Positions 54,221-63,346 of a DNA stretch of 64,000 nt are shown here, piece by piece; position 1 is the stretch's first letter; each line of letters begins with the position of its first letter. Under the pieces are notes generated by a model. The model was not told the DNA's origin. It searched no databases and saw nothing but the letters and a program-made list of their open reading frames with translations. The stretch is taken from the NCBI RefSeq assembly GCF_013410875.1, contig NZ_JACCCU010000001.1, forward strand, positions 1,550,001 to 1,614,000, in the 5' to 3' direction. The translations under genes and the position numbers were made by a program. Origin of the DNA: Tunturiibacter empetritectus (lineage in GTDB: Bacteria; Acidobacteriota; Terriglobia; Terriglobales; Acidobacteriaceae).

Positions 54221-55885
54221 TTAGGAGATGGCGGCGGTGACCAGGGCCTGAGCTTCGGTTTGTATTTGTTTGAGGTGGTCGAGGCCTTTGAAGGATTCGG
54301 CGTAGATCTTGTAGACGTCTTCGGTGCCGGAGGGGCGTGCGGCGAACCAACCATTCTCAGTCGTCACCTTGAGTCCGCCTATTGCGGCGTGGTTGCCGGG
54401 AGCTTCAGTGAGGATGGCGGTGATGGGCTCGCCAGCCAGCTGTTTTGCGGTGACTTGTTGCGGCGACAGTTTGGCTAGTTTGGCTTTTTGTTCTTTGGTG
54501 GCTGCGGCGTCGATGCGCTCGTAGACGGGGTTGCCGTATCTTTCCGTTAGTTCGATGTAGAGCTGGCCGGGGTCTTTGCCGGTGCGGGCGGTCATCTCGG
54601 CGGCGAGGAGGCCGGGGATGAGGCCGTCCTTGTCGGTGGTCCAGACCTGGCCATTACGGCGGAGGAAGGTAGAGCCGGCGGACTCTTCGCCGACGAAGCC
54701 GAGGGTGCCGTCGATGAGGCCGTCTACAAACCACTTGAAGCCTACAGGAACTTCGAGCATCGGGCGGTTGAGGCCTTTGGCTACGCGGTCGATGATGCTG
54801 GAGGAGACGAGGGTCTTGCCGATGCCGACCTGCGCGGACCACTGAGGACGGTGGGTGAAGAGGTATTGAATACACACAGCAAGGTAGTGGTTGGGATTGA
54901 GGAGGCCGGTGGTGCGGGTGACGATGCCGTGGCGGTCGTGGTCGGTGTCGGCGGCGAAGGCTACGTCGTACTTTTGCTTGTTGGCGATCATGCTGGCCAT
55001 CGCGTAGGGGGAGGAGCAGTCCATGCGGATACGGCCGTCCCAGTCGGTGGTCATGAAGCGGAAGGTGGCGTCAACGTTGGGGTTGAGGATTTGTAACGGC
55101 AGGTGATACTTATCGGCGATGCGGGGCCAGTAGTGGACGCCGGCTCCTCCTAGCGGGTCGACGGCCAGCTTGAGGGTGGTGCCGGCGAGGACTTCGAAGT
55201 CGATGACGTTGGCGAGATCGTCGACGTAGGAGGTGATGTAGTCGTGGCGGTGGGTGGTGGGGGCGTTGAGGGCCTGGGTGTAGGGGATTTTTTTTACGGC
55301 GGTGAGGCCTGCAGCGATGATGTCGTTGGCACGGTTCTCGATCCACTTGGTGGCGGTGGTGTCGGCGGGGCCGCCGTTGGGTGGGTTGTACTTGAAGCCG
55401 CCGTCCTCTGGTGGGTTGTGGGAGGGGGTGATGACGATGCCGTCAGATTGATGATCTTTGTGCTTCGCGTTGTAGGTGAGGACGGCGTGGGAGAGAGCGG
55501 GGGTGGGGGTGTAGGCGAGGTCGGTGTCGACCATGACGTCGATGTTGTTGGCGGCGAGGACCTCGAGGGCGGTGGCGAAGGCGGGTTCGGAGAGGGCGTG
55601 GGTGTCCTGCGCCAGGAAGAGGGGGCCGGTGGCTTTTTGGGCGTTCTCAGGACTGTGGCGATAGTCGACGATGGCCTGGGTGATGGCGGCGATGTGGTCT
55701 TCGTTGAAGGCGGTTTTGAAGGCGCTGCCGCGGTGGCCGGAGGTCCCGAAGGCTACGCGCTGGACGGGGATGGCGGGGTCGGGATGAAGGGTGTAGTAGG
55801 CGGTGATGAGGCGGGAGAGATTGACCAGGTTGGCCGGGAGGGGAAGCTGGCCGGGCTGGTTGGGAGTCTGAGTTGGATTGCTCAT
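54221..55885 (-). CDS. pgm: phosphoglucomutase, alpha-D-glucose-phosphate-specific
   Basis: Interconverts glucose-1-phosphate and glucose-6-phosphate, linking glycolysis to glycogen, trehalose and surface polysaccharide precursors. 554 residues, matching the family size. Key blocks: AFGTSGHRGSAFKTAFNEDH near residue 44, the phosphoserine loop GIVITPSHNPPEDGGFKY (about 150), the metal loop FAADTDHDRHG and the sugar-binding GEESAG...(VGEESAGSTFL), and RPSGTEDVYKIYAES at the end. Start at ATG 55885; a longer frame to 56032 has no family similarity. Upstream of it lies a 345-base gap shared with the collagen-like gene. Confidence 0.95.
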   Translation of the reverse strand: MSNPTQTPNQPGQLPLPANLVNLSRLITAYYTLHPDPAIPVQRVAFGTSGHRGSAFKTAFNEDHIAAITQAIVDYRHSPENAQKATGPLFLAQDTHALSEPAFATALEVLAANNIDVMVDTDLAYTPTPALSHAVLTYNAKHKDHQSDGIVITPSHNPPEDGGFKYNPPNGGPADTTATKWIENRANDIIAAGLTAVKKIPYTQALNAPTTHRHDYITSYVDDLANVIDFEVLAGTTLKLAVDPLGGAGVHYWPRIADKYHLPLQILNPNVDATFRFMTTDWDGRIRMDCSSPYAMASMIANKQKYDVAFAADTDHDRHGIVTRTTGLLNPNHYLAVCIQYLFTHRPQWSAQVGIGKTLVSSSIIDRVAKGLNRPMLEVPVGFKWFVDGLIDGTLGFVGEESAGSTFLRRNGQVWTTDKDGLIPGLLAAEMTARTGKDPGQLYIELTERYGNPVYERIDAAATKEQKAKLAKLSPQQVTAKQLAGEPITAILTEAPGNHAAIGGLKVTTENGWFAARPSGTEDVYKIYAESFKGLDHLKQIQTEAQALVTAAIS

Positions 55886-56230
55886 ACCGTCTTGTCCTTC
55901 TTGGTGTGCTGGTTGATTGTTGTGACCTTTGCTTTGACCCTTTGGCTCTATCTGACCCATTGACACTATATGGGATGCGGGTGTGTGGAAGATGTATGGC
56001 GCGGGTTTGCGGGGGAGAGCCGGGATTGACACGGAAGTCGCAGTTGAAGGTGCTTGTGTTTTGGGTGGTCTTAGCCTAAAACGGGAATGATCCGGGTTGT
56101 TTGTTTTGTAACGCTGCTGGGCCGCTTTCTAGCCGGCTTCGACGTGCGCTGTTGAGTATTGATCGTGGAAACGATGGCTGGTCTGGTTTGGCGCAAGGGT
56201 GCGTCGCGGGGCCTGTCCATGAGGGGTTGG
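55886..56230. other. 345-base divergent intergenic region
   Basis: Between divergent pgm and the collagen-like protein gene. It should hold both promoters, but I cannot pick out clear hexamers, repeats or an RNA. Open frames through it belong to N-terminal over-extensions of both genes. Confidence 0.4.
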
Positions 56231-58993
56231 ATGGGTCAGGTACGACGGATTCTGCTACACGGGCTAGGGGTTGCGGGGTTGTGGGCGGCGGCTCTGCCGG
56301 CGTCTGCGGTGGAGGCGACGCTGGTGGCGGACGCCCATGTGAACAGTGCGCGGCCAGCGGTGAATAGCGGGACAATCTCGAATCTGAATGTGGGCGGCGG
56401 ATATACGGCGCTGCTGCAGTTTGATCTTTCGATGCTGCCGGCGGGGACTACAGCTTCTCAGGTGTCGCGGGCGACGCTGCGGCTTTATTGCAATCGGATG
56501 GATACGACGGGTTCGGTGAGCGTGCAGCCGGTGAACGGGAGCTGGGGGGAGTACAGCGTGACGTATGCGACGCTGCCGTTGCTGGGGAGTGCGGTGAAGA
56601 CGGTGCCGGTGGGGCAGGCCGGGGTTTATGTGGTGGTGGATGTGACGGGGCTGGTGCAGGGATGGGTGAGTGCTCCGACGACCAATAATGGGGTGGCTCT
56701 GACGGCGGGGACGGCGGTGGTGCAGTTCGACAGCAAAGAGAACGACCTGACGGGGCATGCCGCGGTGCTCGATGTAGCGCTGGCCTCGGGTGGAGCGACG
56801 GGGGCGACCGGGGCAACGGGGCCGGCCGGGCCTGCGGGACCGACGGGAGCTACGGGAGCTACTGGACAGGCTGGGCCAGTTGGTTCGCCGGGGCTGAGCT
56901 TTCAGGGGGCGTATGCTGCGGGTTCGACCTATGCGCTCGATGATGTGGTGACTTACTCGGGGTCGAGTTTTATTTCGTTGACCGGGGGGAACAAGGGTAA
57001 TACGCCGGGGCTTACGGCGCAGTGGGCGGTGCTGGCGCAGGCGGGGACTGGTTCCGGTGGTGGGGGAACGGCTGGGCTGGCTTACGTGGGGACCTATGCC
57101 GCGACTACGAGTTACGTGCTGAATGCTGTGGTGACCTATCAGGGGTCGAGCTATGTTTCACTGATTGCGGCGAACCGTGGAAATACTCCGGGGATGAGTC
57201 CGGGGCAGTGGGGTGTGCTGGCGCTGGGGGCGGTGGGGATTCAGGGGCCAGCGGGTCCTGCGGGGGCGCCGGGGTTGCAGGGGTTGACCGGACCAACTGG
57301 ACCGGCCGGGGCTGCTGGGCCTACGGGGGCTACGGGAGGGGCGGGTGCTCCGGGGCTGCCGGGGTTGGTTTATCAGGGCGCTTATGTTTCGACGACGAAC
57401 TATGCGCTGGGAGATGTGGTGCTGTGGCAGGGAGCGAGCTATGCTTCGCTGCTGAATGGGAATCACGGGAATGCGCCGAGTGCGAGTCCAGGGCAATGGG
57501 GAGTGTTGACGGCGCAGGGACCGGCGGGGCCTACGGGAGCGCAGGGTTCGCAGGGGATTGCGGGGGCGCAGGGATTGCCGGGTTCGGTGGGGCCGAATGG
57601 ACCTTCGGGTCCACAGGGTCTGCAGGGGATTGTGGGGCAGGCTGGGGCGCAGGGTTTGACGGGAGTTACAGGGGCGCAGGGGCTGAGTGGGCCGATGGGT
57701 CCGCAGGGGCCTGCGGGGCCGGTGGGGATGGCGTTTCGAGGGACGTACTCGTCTGCGGTGAACTATGGGCTGGGGGATGGGGTGCTGTTTGGCGGGTCAG
57801 CTTATGTCTCGCTGGTGGCGGGGAATATTGGAAGTACTCCGAGCTTGAGTCCGGCGCAGTGGTCGGTGTTCGCTACTGGGGCTACGGGAGCTACCGGGGC
57901 GCAGGGTCCGGCGGGTCCGCAGGGATTGCAGGGTCCGGCTGGGTTTGCTGGAGCGGCAGGGACTCAGGGGGCTACGGGCGCTACGGGGCCGCAGGGGCCT
58001 CCGGTGGCAAACTATACGGGGAATTATGCCTCATCGACGAACTATGCGCTGCATGATGCTGTGAGCTTCAATGGATCGACTTATGTTTCGCTGGTGGCGG
58101 GGAATGTTGGGAATACCCCTTCGCTGAGTCCTTCGCAGTGGGCGGTGCTGGCAGCAGAGGGAGTTGCTGGACCGGCGGGTGTCGCAGGGCCAGCGGGTTC
58201 GACTGGGCCAGCGGGGGCGCAGGGTCAGACGGGAGTGCAGGGTCCACCGGGAGTGGCCGGTCCTGCTGGGCCGGCGGGGGCGGTAGGCGTGACGTTTCGC
58301 GGGCCGTGGAGTTCTGCGGTTTCTTATCACGCGAATGATGTGGTCAGTTATGGGGGTTCGACTTATCTGGCGACGACCGGGTCGGTTGGTTCGGAGCCAG
58401 ATATTTCGCCGGCGGTGTGGGCTGTGCTGGCGCAGAATGGAAGCGCGGGAGCCACAGGACCGGCTGGGGCTGCGGCTTCTGTGAGCGTGGGGACGGTGAC
58501 GACGGGTGCTGCGGGGACGCAGGCGAGCGTGACCAATGTCGGGAGTGGAAGTGCTGCGGTGTTGAACTTCACGATTCCGCAGGGCGCGGCGGGGGCGAAT
58601 GGGACGGGCGGGGGGGGCGGGGCGGGGACGAGTGGGATACCGTTTGCTTCGGTGTATCACTCGGTGTCGTTCAATCTGCTGTTTCATTCGGTGAATAGTG
58701 CCGTGGACGCTTCGACGGAGACCGACGCTGTTTTGACCTGGGTTCCGGCGGGATGTACGGCGACGCAGTTGAGTGTGTTTTCGCGTGAGACGATAAACAC
58801 GGTGAATGTGATTCTGCGACAGGGGACGCCGGGGAGTATGGCGAATACTTCGCTGGTTTGTACGGTTGCTCCGGGTGCGTCGTGTATTCAGGAGGGCAAT
58901 GTGACAGTGGCGGCGGGGAACTTTGTGGACTTTACGGTGACGGGTGCGAGTGGGACGGCTACTGGGATGTGGATGGCACTGGCTTGTAACTGA
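56231..58993 (+). CDS. exported collagen-like protein with six CBM-like modules
   Basis: About 920 residues. Start at ATG 56231 behind GAGGGG; the following ~26 residues (LLHGLGVAGLWAAALPASA) are a signal peptide; the frame is open from 56159. Residues ~27-190 form a DNRLRE-type beta-sandwich (VADAHVNSARPAVNSGTI, LLQFDLSMLPAG). Then collagen-like Gly-x-y stretches (GATGATGPAGPAGPTGATG) alternate with six modules of about 45 residues with the pattern Y-x-G-x-Y...Y-x-x-x-D-x-V...G-x-S-Y-x-S-L...N-x-G-N-x-P...W-x-V-L, resembling chitin-binding CBM5/12 modules. A non-collagen C-terminal domain ends in a Cys-containing part (CTATQ, VAPGASCIQ). Likely a surface or secreted fibrous adhesin or matrix protein. 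Confidence 0.85.
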   Translation: MGQVRRILLHGLGVAGLWAAALPASAVEATLVADAHVNSARPAVNSGTISNLNVGGGYTALLQFDLSMLPAGTTASQVSRATLRLYCNRMDTTGSVSVQPVNGSWGEYSVTYATLPLLGSAVKTVPVGQAGVYVVVDVTGLVQGWVSAPTTNNGVALTAGTAVVQFDSKENDLTGHAAVLDVALASGGATGATGATGPAGPAGPTGATGATGQAGPVGSPGLSFQGAYAAGSTYALDDVVTYSGSSFISLTGGNKGNTPGLTAQWAVLAQAGTGSGGGGTAGLAYVGTYAATTSYVLNAVVTYQGSSYVSLIAANRGNTPGMSPGQWGVLALGAVGIQGPAGPAGAPGLQGLTGPTGPAGAAGPTGATGGAGAPGLPGLVYQGAYVSTTNYALGDVVLWQGASYASLLNGNHGNAPSASPGQWGVLTAQGPAGPTGAQGSQGIAGAQGLPGSVGPNGPSGPQGLQGIVGQAGAQGLTGVTGAQGLSGPMGPQGPAGPVGMAFRGTYSSAVNYGLGDGVLFGGSAYVSLVAGNIGSTPSLSPAQWSVFATGATGATGAQGPAGPQGLQGPAGFAGAAGTQGATGATGPQGPPVANYTGNYASSTNYALHDAVSFNGSTYVSLVAGNVGNTPSLSPSQWAVLAAEGVAGPAGVAGPAGSTGPAGAQGQTGVQGPPGVAGPAGPAGAVGVTFRGPWSSAVSYHANDVVSYGGSTYLATTGSVGSEPDISPAVWAVLAQNGSAGATGPAGAAASVSVGTVTTGAAGTQASVTNVGSGSAAVLNFTIPQGAAGANGTGGGGGAGTSGIPFASVYHSVSFNLLFHSVNSAVDASTETDAVLTWVPAGCTATQLSVFSRETINTVNVILRQGTPGSMANTSLVCTVAPGASCIQEGNVTVAAGNFVDFTVTGASGTATGMWMALACN

Positions 58994-58994
58994 T

Positions 58995-59080
58995 GTGTCC
59001 TGCCGGACGGGCCTCCTGCGCGGAGGGCGGTCACTTCGTGACTTGTGTACCCCCTTCGGGTGGCGCTCCCGCTGGTCGCG
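58995..59080 (-). repeat. REP-like element R5
   Basis: TGTCCTGCCGGACGGGCCTC, then GGTCACTTCGTGACTTGTGT and ACCCCC, ending CCCGCTGGTCGCG; directly follows the collagen-like gene stop (58993). Confidence 0.8.
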
Positions 59081-59102
59081 AAGAAAGATCTTGTGCCGGC
59101 CA

Positions 59103-59420
59103 TTACAGGCCTTCGGAGAGAGAGGTGCGGAGGTCTTTTGCCAGTGCGGGGAGGGTGGTGAGCTGGGCGGGGGTGGGGGCTTTCAGGATGTGCTCGATCT
59201 GGCGGGCGATGTCGGTGCCTTGCTGATAGCCGAACATGCCGAGAGAGCCGGTGAGCTTGTGGGCGATGCTGTAGGCCTCGAGACGGGGTTCTTCGGGGAG
59301 GGTGCCGGAGGCTGCGAGGGAGGCAGTGCGGTCGAGCAGGTCGAGACGTTCGCGCAGGGTTGGAAGGTTTTTCTTCCAGAGACTGGCGAGGACGTTGTCG
59401 ATCTGATCAGCTTTCTTCAT
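59103..59420 (-). CDS. HPt (histidine phosphotransfer) domain protein
   Basis: 105-residue HPt protein, all-helical. The phosphorylatable His is H54 in IAHKLTGSLGMFGYQQ, matching the family pattern H-x-L-x-G-x-x-x-x-x-G. It passes phosphate between receiver domains of hybrid kinases and a response regulator. It is downstream of the receiver-only protein (59737) and hybrid kinase (60185) with a 316-base gap that holds a REP-like unit. Part of a three-gene relay module. Confidence 0.83.
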   Translation of the reverse strand: MKKADQIDNVLASLWKKNLPTLRERLDLLDRTASLAASGTLPEEPRLEAYSIAHKLTGSLGMFGYQQGTDIARQIEHILKAPTPAQLTTLPALAKDLRTSLSEGL

Positions 59421-59736
59421 AGTGAAGTGGCTTAGCTCGGCGTGCCGGTGGAAGATCGAACCCAGTTGGCTGCCAAAGCATGCGGGTAGTTTACTGCGGA
59501 TTGGCGGATAGGTGGAACGAATGTCATGGCCTGGATGTCATGCCTTGATACGTAGGTAATGTGGTTTGAAAGGGACAAGCGGTTAGGGCAGGGTCAGGAT
59601 TCGTCGGGATCCTTCGCTGCGCTCAGGATGACAGCAAAGCTTGTGTGCGAATGGCAAAATGCTCCGTGCAGATGACAACAAAATGCTCCATGCGGCGTGA
59701 CGGGGCAGTTTGCAGTGCTTCTTTAGCGACAGAGTG
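59421..59736. other. 316-base gap with REP-like unit
   Basis: Between the HPt and response-regulator genes. It contains CTTCGCTGCGCTCAGGATGAC near 59612, the reverse of the repeat at 2-90, plus ATGCTCC repeats (59658 and 59686). I see no gene. Confidence 0.45.
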
Positions 59737-60111
59737 TTAGTTTGCCCAGCCGAGAGCCGTGGAGATCTGATCGGCAAGGGTGAGGGGATCGAAGGGTTTG
59801 AAGAGGATTCCGGCAAGGCCTAGTCCGGCAAAGCGTCGCTGGTCTACACCTTGGACCTTGGCGGTGAGCAGGAGCACGGGGATGTGGGCGATGGCTGGAG
59901 TCTGTTGCATTCTGGCGAAGGTGGTGGGGCCGTCGACGCCGGGCATCATGACGTCCATGAGGATGGCGTCGGGCTGTTCGGCAGAGGCGATGTCGATGCC
60001 TTCGGCACCAGAGCTTGCGGTGAGGATCTGCCAGCCTGCGGTTGCTTCGAGGGACAGCGCGGCTACCTCGCGAATGTCATCTTCGTCGTCGATTATGAGA
60101 ATGCGTCGCAT
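59737..60111 (-). CDS. single-domain response regulator
   Basis: 124-residue receiver domain: acidic pocket ILIIDDEDDIREV (residues 4-16), phosphoacceptor D53 in AILMDVMMPGVDG, conserved Thr/Ala and Lys in LLLTAKV and LFKPFDP. There is no output domain, so it either passes phosphate to the HPt protein or binds a partner. Start at ATG 60111 (MRRILIIDDED); an upstream in-frame codon at 60138 is less likely. 73 bases downstream of the hybrid kinase gene. Confidence 0.88.
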   Translation of the reverse strand: MRRILIIDDEDDIREVAALSLEATAGWQILTASSGAEGIDIASAEQPDAILMDVMMPGVDGPTTFARMQQTPAIAHIPVLLLTAKVQGVDQRRFAGLGLAGILFKPFDPLTLADQISTALGWAN

Positions 60112-60184
60112 GAGCGAGTCTATTCTCTCATGCGACAAGAGTTCGTGGAGTTGTCTACGTGGCTTCGCGTGTGGGTGTTAGTTG

Positions 60185-61888
60185 CTAGGCGGCGGGGCCT
60201 GCGGTGGCGAGGTCGGCGAACTTGGTGCGGAGGCGGTGGACCATGGAGAGGACCAGCTCTTCGACCTCCTGGGGCTGGACTTTGGCCTTGGTGAGGAACT
60301 CGGTGGGACCGAGGCGGAGCTTGGCCATCTCTCCTTCGGACATCTCGCGGCCGGAGTAGACGACCAGCGGCATGGTGCGCAGGGTGGGTTGCTGGCGGAG
60401 CCACTCGACGAGGGAGAAGCCGTCGCCGTCGGGGAGGGTGAGGTCGAGGATGAGGAGGTCGGGCGGGCGCGTGATGCACTGGCGGATGGCCTGCTGGCGG
60501 GTGGCGGCGTGATCGACGTGGACGGCTGCATCCTGGAAGCTGGCGGTGAGGACGCTGGCGAGGTCTTCGTCGTCTTCGACGAGGAGGACGTAGGCGGGGC
60601 CTTCGCCCTGGTGCAGAACGCGGCCTAGCTCGGCGAAGAGGAGATTTTCGTTGAAGGGTTTCTGGACCCAGCCCTGTGCGTCGCCGGTGAGTTGGGGACG
60701 GAGGGTAGAGGAGAGAACGCTGAGCACGACGACAGGGATGTTGGCGGTGATGGGGTTGTTGCGGAGACGCTGTAGGGTCTCCCATCCGCTGAGGCCGGGC
60801 ATGTAGAGATCGAGAAGGATGGCTTCGACGTGGTGCTCGGCGGCGAGGATAAGGGCCTGTTCGCCGGAGCTGGCTTCGACGACGGTGTAGCCCTGGCGGG
60901 TGAGGTGCTCGGCGACTACGGTGCGGATGCCGGCGTCGTCGTCGCAGACCAGGATGGCGCCCTCGCCGCGTGGGGGGAGCTGAGCGGGGACGGCGACGTC
61001 GGTGGCGCGGGTGGTGCGGGGCAGCATCATGTAGAGCGTGGTGCCGGGGCCGAGGTTGCGTTGCGCCCAGATGGAGCCGCTGTGTTGCTGGACGATGCTG
61101 CGGCAGATGGCGAGGCCGAGGCCGGTGCCCCCCTTCTGGCGGGCGTCGGAGGGTTCGATCTGCTGGAAGCGGTCGAAGATGCTGTCGAGCTTGTCGGAGG
61201 GGATGCCGCGGCCTTCGTCGACGACCTTGAGGAGGATGGAGTCGGAGGCGGCTTCGGTGTGGATGCGCACTGTGGAGGCTGCGGGTGAGAACTTGATTGC
61301 GTTCGAGAGGAGATTGGTGAGGACTTGGAGGATGCGGTCGGCGTCGCCGTCGAAGAAGAGGGCTTCGGGATAGGCGGCCTGGGCTACGGTGGAAGGTTCG
61401 AGCGCGAGATGAACGGTGTTGGCGTCGGCCATGGGTGTCATGGTGTCGATGGCCTGCTGGGCGAGATCGCGCAGGGAGCAGCGGCGAATTTGCAGGGGAG
61501 CGCGGCCGGATTCCATGCGCTCGAGATCGAGGATGTCGTTGATGAGGCGGATGAGGCGGTCGGTGTTGGTGACGGCGATGCGGAGGAGGTTGAGGGCTTT
61601 GGCGTCTACGTCGCCGATGATGCCGGAGGAGAGCAGGCCGAGGGCGCCGCGGATGCTGGTGAGTGGGGTGCGGAGCTCATGCGAGACGGTGGAGATGAAC
61701 TCGTCTTTGAGGGTGTCGAGCTCGGAGCGGTGGGTGAGTTGAAGGGTGTGCTGGTGCTGCTGCTCTCGAGCTTGCGTCAGTTGGTCGGTGAGGTCGCGGT
61801 TGGTGCGTTGGACGCGCAGGAAAGCGACGAGCAAGACTGCGGAGGTGGTGAGGAGCGAGAGGTAGCCAAGTAGAGGAAAGATATGCAT
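60185..61888 (-). CDS. hybrid sensor histidine kinase with two receiver domains
   Basis: 567 residues in order: N-terminal membrane helix (LLGYLSLLTTSAVLLVAFL), a short coiled linker, HisKA with the phosphorylation site STVSHELRTPLTSIRG (H70), HATPase with N-box LTNLLSNAIKFSP, G1 DEGRGIP and G2 GGTGLGLAI, then a REC at about 318-435 (ILVCDDDAG ... AILLDLYMPGLSG ... VQKPF) and a second REC at about 442-555 (VLLVEDDED ... LLILDLTLPDGDG). No sensor domain is evident outside the single N-terminal helix, so the input may come from the membrane or from the neighbours. Confidence 0.93.
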   Translation of the reverse strand: MHIFPLLGYLSLLTTSAVLLVAFLRVQRTNRDLTDQLTQAREQQHQHTLQLTHRSELDTLKDEFISTVSHELRTPLTSIRGALGLLSSGIIGDVDAKALNLLRIAVTNTDRLIRLINDILDLERMESGRAPLQIRRCSLRDLAQQAIDTMTPMADANTVHLALEPSTVAQAAYPEALFFDGDADRILQVLTNLLSNAIKFSPAASTVRIHTEAASDSILLKVVDEGRGIPSDKLDSIFDRFQQIEPSDARQKGGTGLGLAICRSIVQQHSGSIWAQRNLGPGTTLYMMLPRTTRATDVAVPAQLPPRGEGAILVCDDDAGIRTVVAEHLTRQGYTVVEASSGEQALILAAEHHVEAILLDLYMPGLSGWETLQRLRNNPITANIPVVVLSVLSSTLRPQLTGDAQGWVQKPFNENLLFAELGRVLHQGEGPAYVLLVEDDEDLASVLTASFQDAAVHVDHAATRQQAIRQCITRPPDLLILDLTLPDGDGFSLVEWLRQQPTLRTMPLVVYSGREMSEGEMAKLRLGPTEFLTKAKVQPQEVEELVLSMVHRLRTKFADLATAGPAA

Positions 61889-61905
61889 TTTTGCCGGTGA
61901 CCTAT

Positions 61906-61946
61906 GGTAACTCTAATGCCACTAGTTGGTAACTGTATTCGGTAAC
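61906..61946. promoter_or_regulatory. three GGTAAC direct repeats upstream of the kinase gene
   Basis: GGTAAC occurs at 61906, 61928 and 61941, 18-58 bases ahead of the kinase start, on the strand facing away from it. This could be an operator for a regulator of the relay module; spacing (22 and 13) is irregular. The rest of 61889-62207 holds no gene, and a terminator (62154-62192). Confidence 0.35.
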
Positions 61947-62153
61947 CGTTGGAAGCTTTATAGCACGTACGTGTTAAAACGCAGCTTGGATTAGATCCCG
62001 GTAGATACTCCTCCCGAACCCGATGCGTTCTGCGGAGATATTCTGAATTAAGGGTGAGGATGCCAGAAAAATAGTTGCAGTGGGAATAACACCTCAGTGG
62101 GTTATCAGAGATGACAACATTGGAGGCAAAGCACTTAAGCCGAAGATTGGCAT

Positions 62154-62192
62154 AAAAAAGGCCGTCTTTTCGCGGGAAAAGGCGGCCTTTAT
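62154..62192 (-). terminator. strong intrinsic terminator after deoxyhypusine-synthase-like gene
   Basis: The AAAGGCCG...CGGCCTTT stem of about 14 pairs with one mismatch, with an AAAAAA tract (plus strand) that becomes a T-run on the minus strand; ends 16 bases before the stop of the gene at 62208. Confidence 0.85.
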
Positions 62193-62207
62193 GGGGTTTT
62201 ATAGGGT

Positions 62208-63275
62208 TTATGCGGTTACGGGAACCTGGTCAAGAATGGTGGTCCATTTTTTCCCTTTTCGGGACGCCTGGGCGTTCTTGTGGAAGGCATAACCGGTAAT
62301 CAAGGGTAGAGCGAGTGTGGCTTCGGAGAAGACCATCTGCTCGTAGGTGAGGTCGACTTTGCCCCAGCTGGAGGCTTCTTTGAGGGTGGAGCCGGAGAGG
62401 GCGCCGTCGCGGGCGTCGGCTACGGTGATCTGGATGGCGTACTTGTGCATGGAGGCTTCGACACCGAGGATGTCGGCGGCTACGACGATGTCCTGGGCGA
62501 AGTTCTTGGGGACGCCGCCGCCGACCATGAGGAGGCCGGTGGTGGGGTTGGCGATCTTCAGTTGGGTGATCTCGTAGAAGTCTTTTGCAGAGTCGATGGA
62601 AACCATAGGCTTGCCCTGACGGGCGTGCTGATGTGCGACGAGACCGAAGCCTGCGGAGCAGTCGGAGAAGGCGGGACAGAAGATGGGGACGTTCTTCTCG
62701 TAGGCGGCGAGGACGATGGAGTCGCGGCCGCCAGCTTGCGGGGTCTTGCCGTTTTTGCTGAGGTAGGCGCCCATCTCGCGGATGAACTCGCGGGAGCTGT
62801 GCGGCCTGGGCTCGAGGGAGTTGGTGATCTGGTGGGTGATCTCGTCGCACTGGCGAAGCTCTTCTTCGTCGATGAAGGTGTCGTAGATGCGGTCGATCAT
62901 GAGTTCGCGGAGCTCGGCATCGCCTGCACCGTACTTGTACTCGTCGCCGGCGACGTAGTGGTTGAAGCCGAGGGCCTCGAAGAAGTCCTGATCGACGATG
63001 TTGGCGCCAGTGGAGACGATGGCATCGACCATGTTGTTGCGGATGAGGTCGACAAATATCTTTTGAAGGCCGGCGGATATGAGGGAGCCGGCGAGGCAGA
63101 GGATGACGCCGCAGTCGCTGTCGCGGAGCATCATGTCGTAGATGTTGGCGGCGCGGGCGGTGTCACGCGCGGAGTAGGCCATCTGGGACATCGCGTCGAC
63201 CAGGGGAACGACGTTGTGCTGCTTGAGGTCGAGATGCTGAATGGGGCGGGCTAGAAGTTCTTTTTTTGTAGGCAT
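62208..63275 (-). CDS. deoxyhypusine-synthase-family protein
   Basis: 355 residues of the deoxyhypusine/homospermidine synthase fold, which uses NAD and spermidine to transfer aminobutyl groups. Seen: VDAIVSTGANIVDQDFFEALG, GAGDAEL, the conserved ICPAFSD-like VPIFCPAFSDCSAGFG, and SSWGKVDL near residue 306 with the lysine aligned to the catalytic Lys of eukaryotic DHS. Bacteria lack eIF5A, so the likely product is homospermidine or another polyamine conjugate, or an unknown acceptor. Start ATG 63275. Confidence 0.9.
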   Translation of the reverse strand: MPTKKELLARPIQHLDLKQHNVVPLVDAMSQMAYSARDTARAANIYDMMLRDSDCGVILCLAGSLISAGLQKIFVDLIRNNMVDAIVSTGANIVDQDFFEALGFNHYVAGDEYKYGAGDAELRELMIDRIYDTFIDEEELRQCDEITHQITNSLEPRPHSSREFIREMGAYLSKNGKTPQAGGRDSIVLAAYEKNVPIFCPAFSDCSAGFGLVAHQHARQGKPMVSIDSAKDFYEITQLKIANPTTGLLMVGGGVPKNFAQDIVVAADILGVEASMHKYAIQITVADARDGALSGSTLKEASSWGKVDLTYEQMVFSEATLALPLITGYAFHKNAQASRKGKKWTTILDQVPVTA

Positions 63276-63346
63276 GGCTCCTACAGGATATCAATTTTGG
63301 CTAGTAACAGTGCGGGATTTCATGTGAATTTCATACGAGGGGCTTG

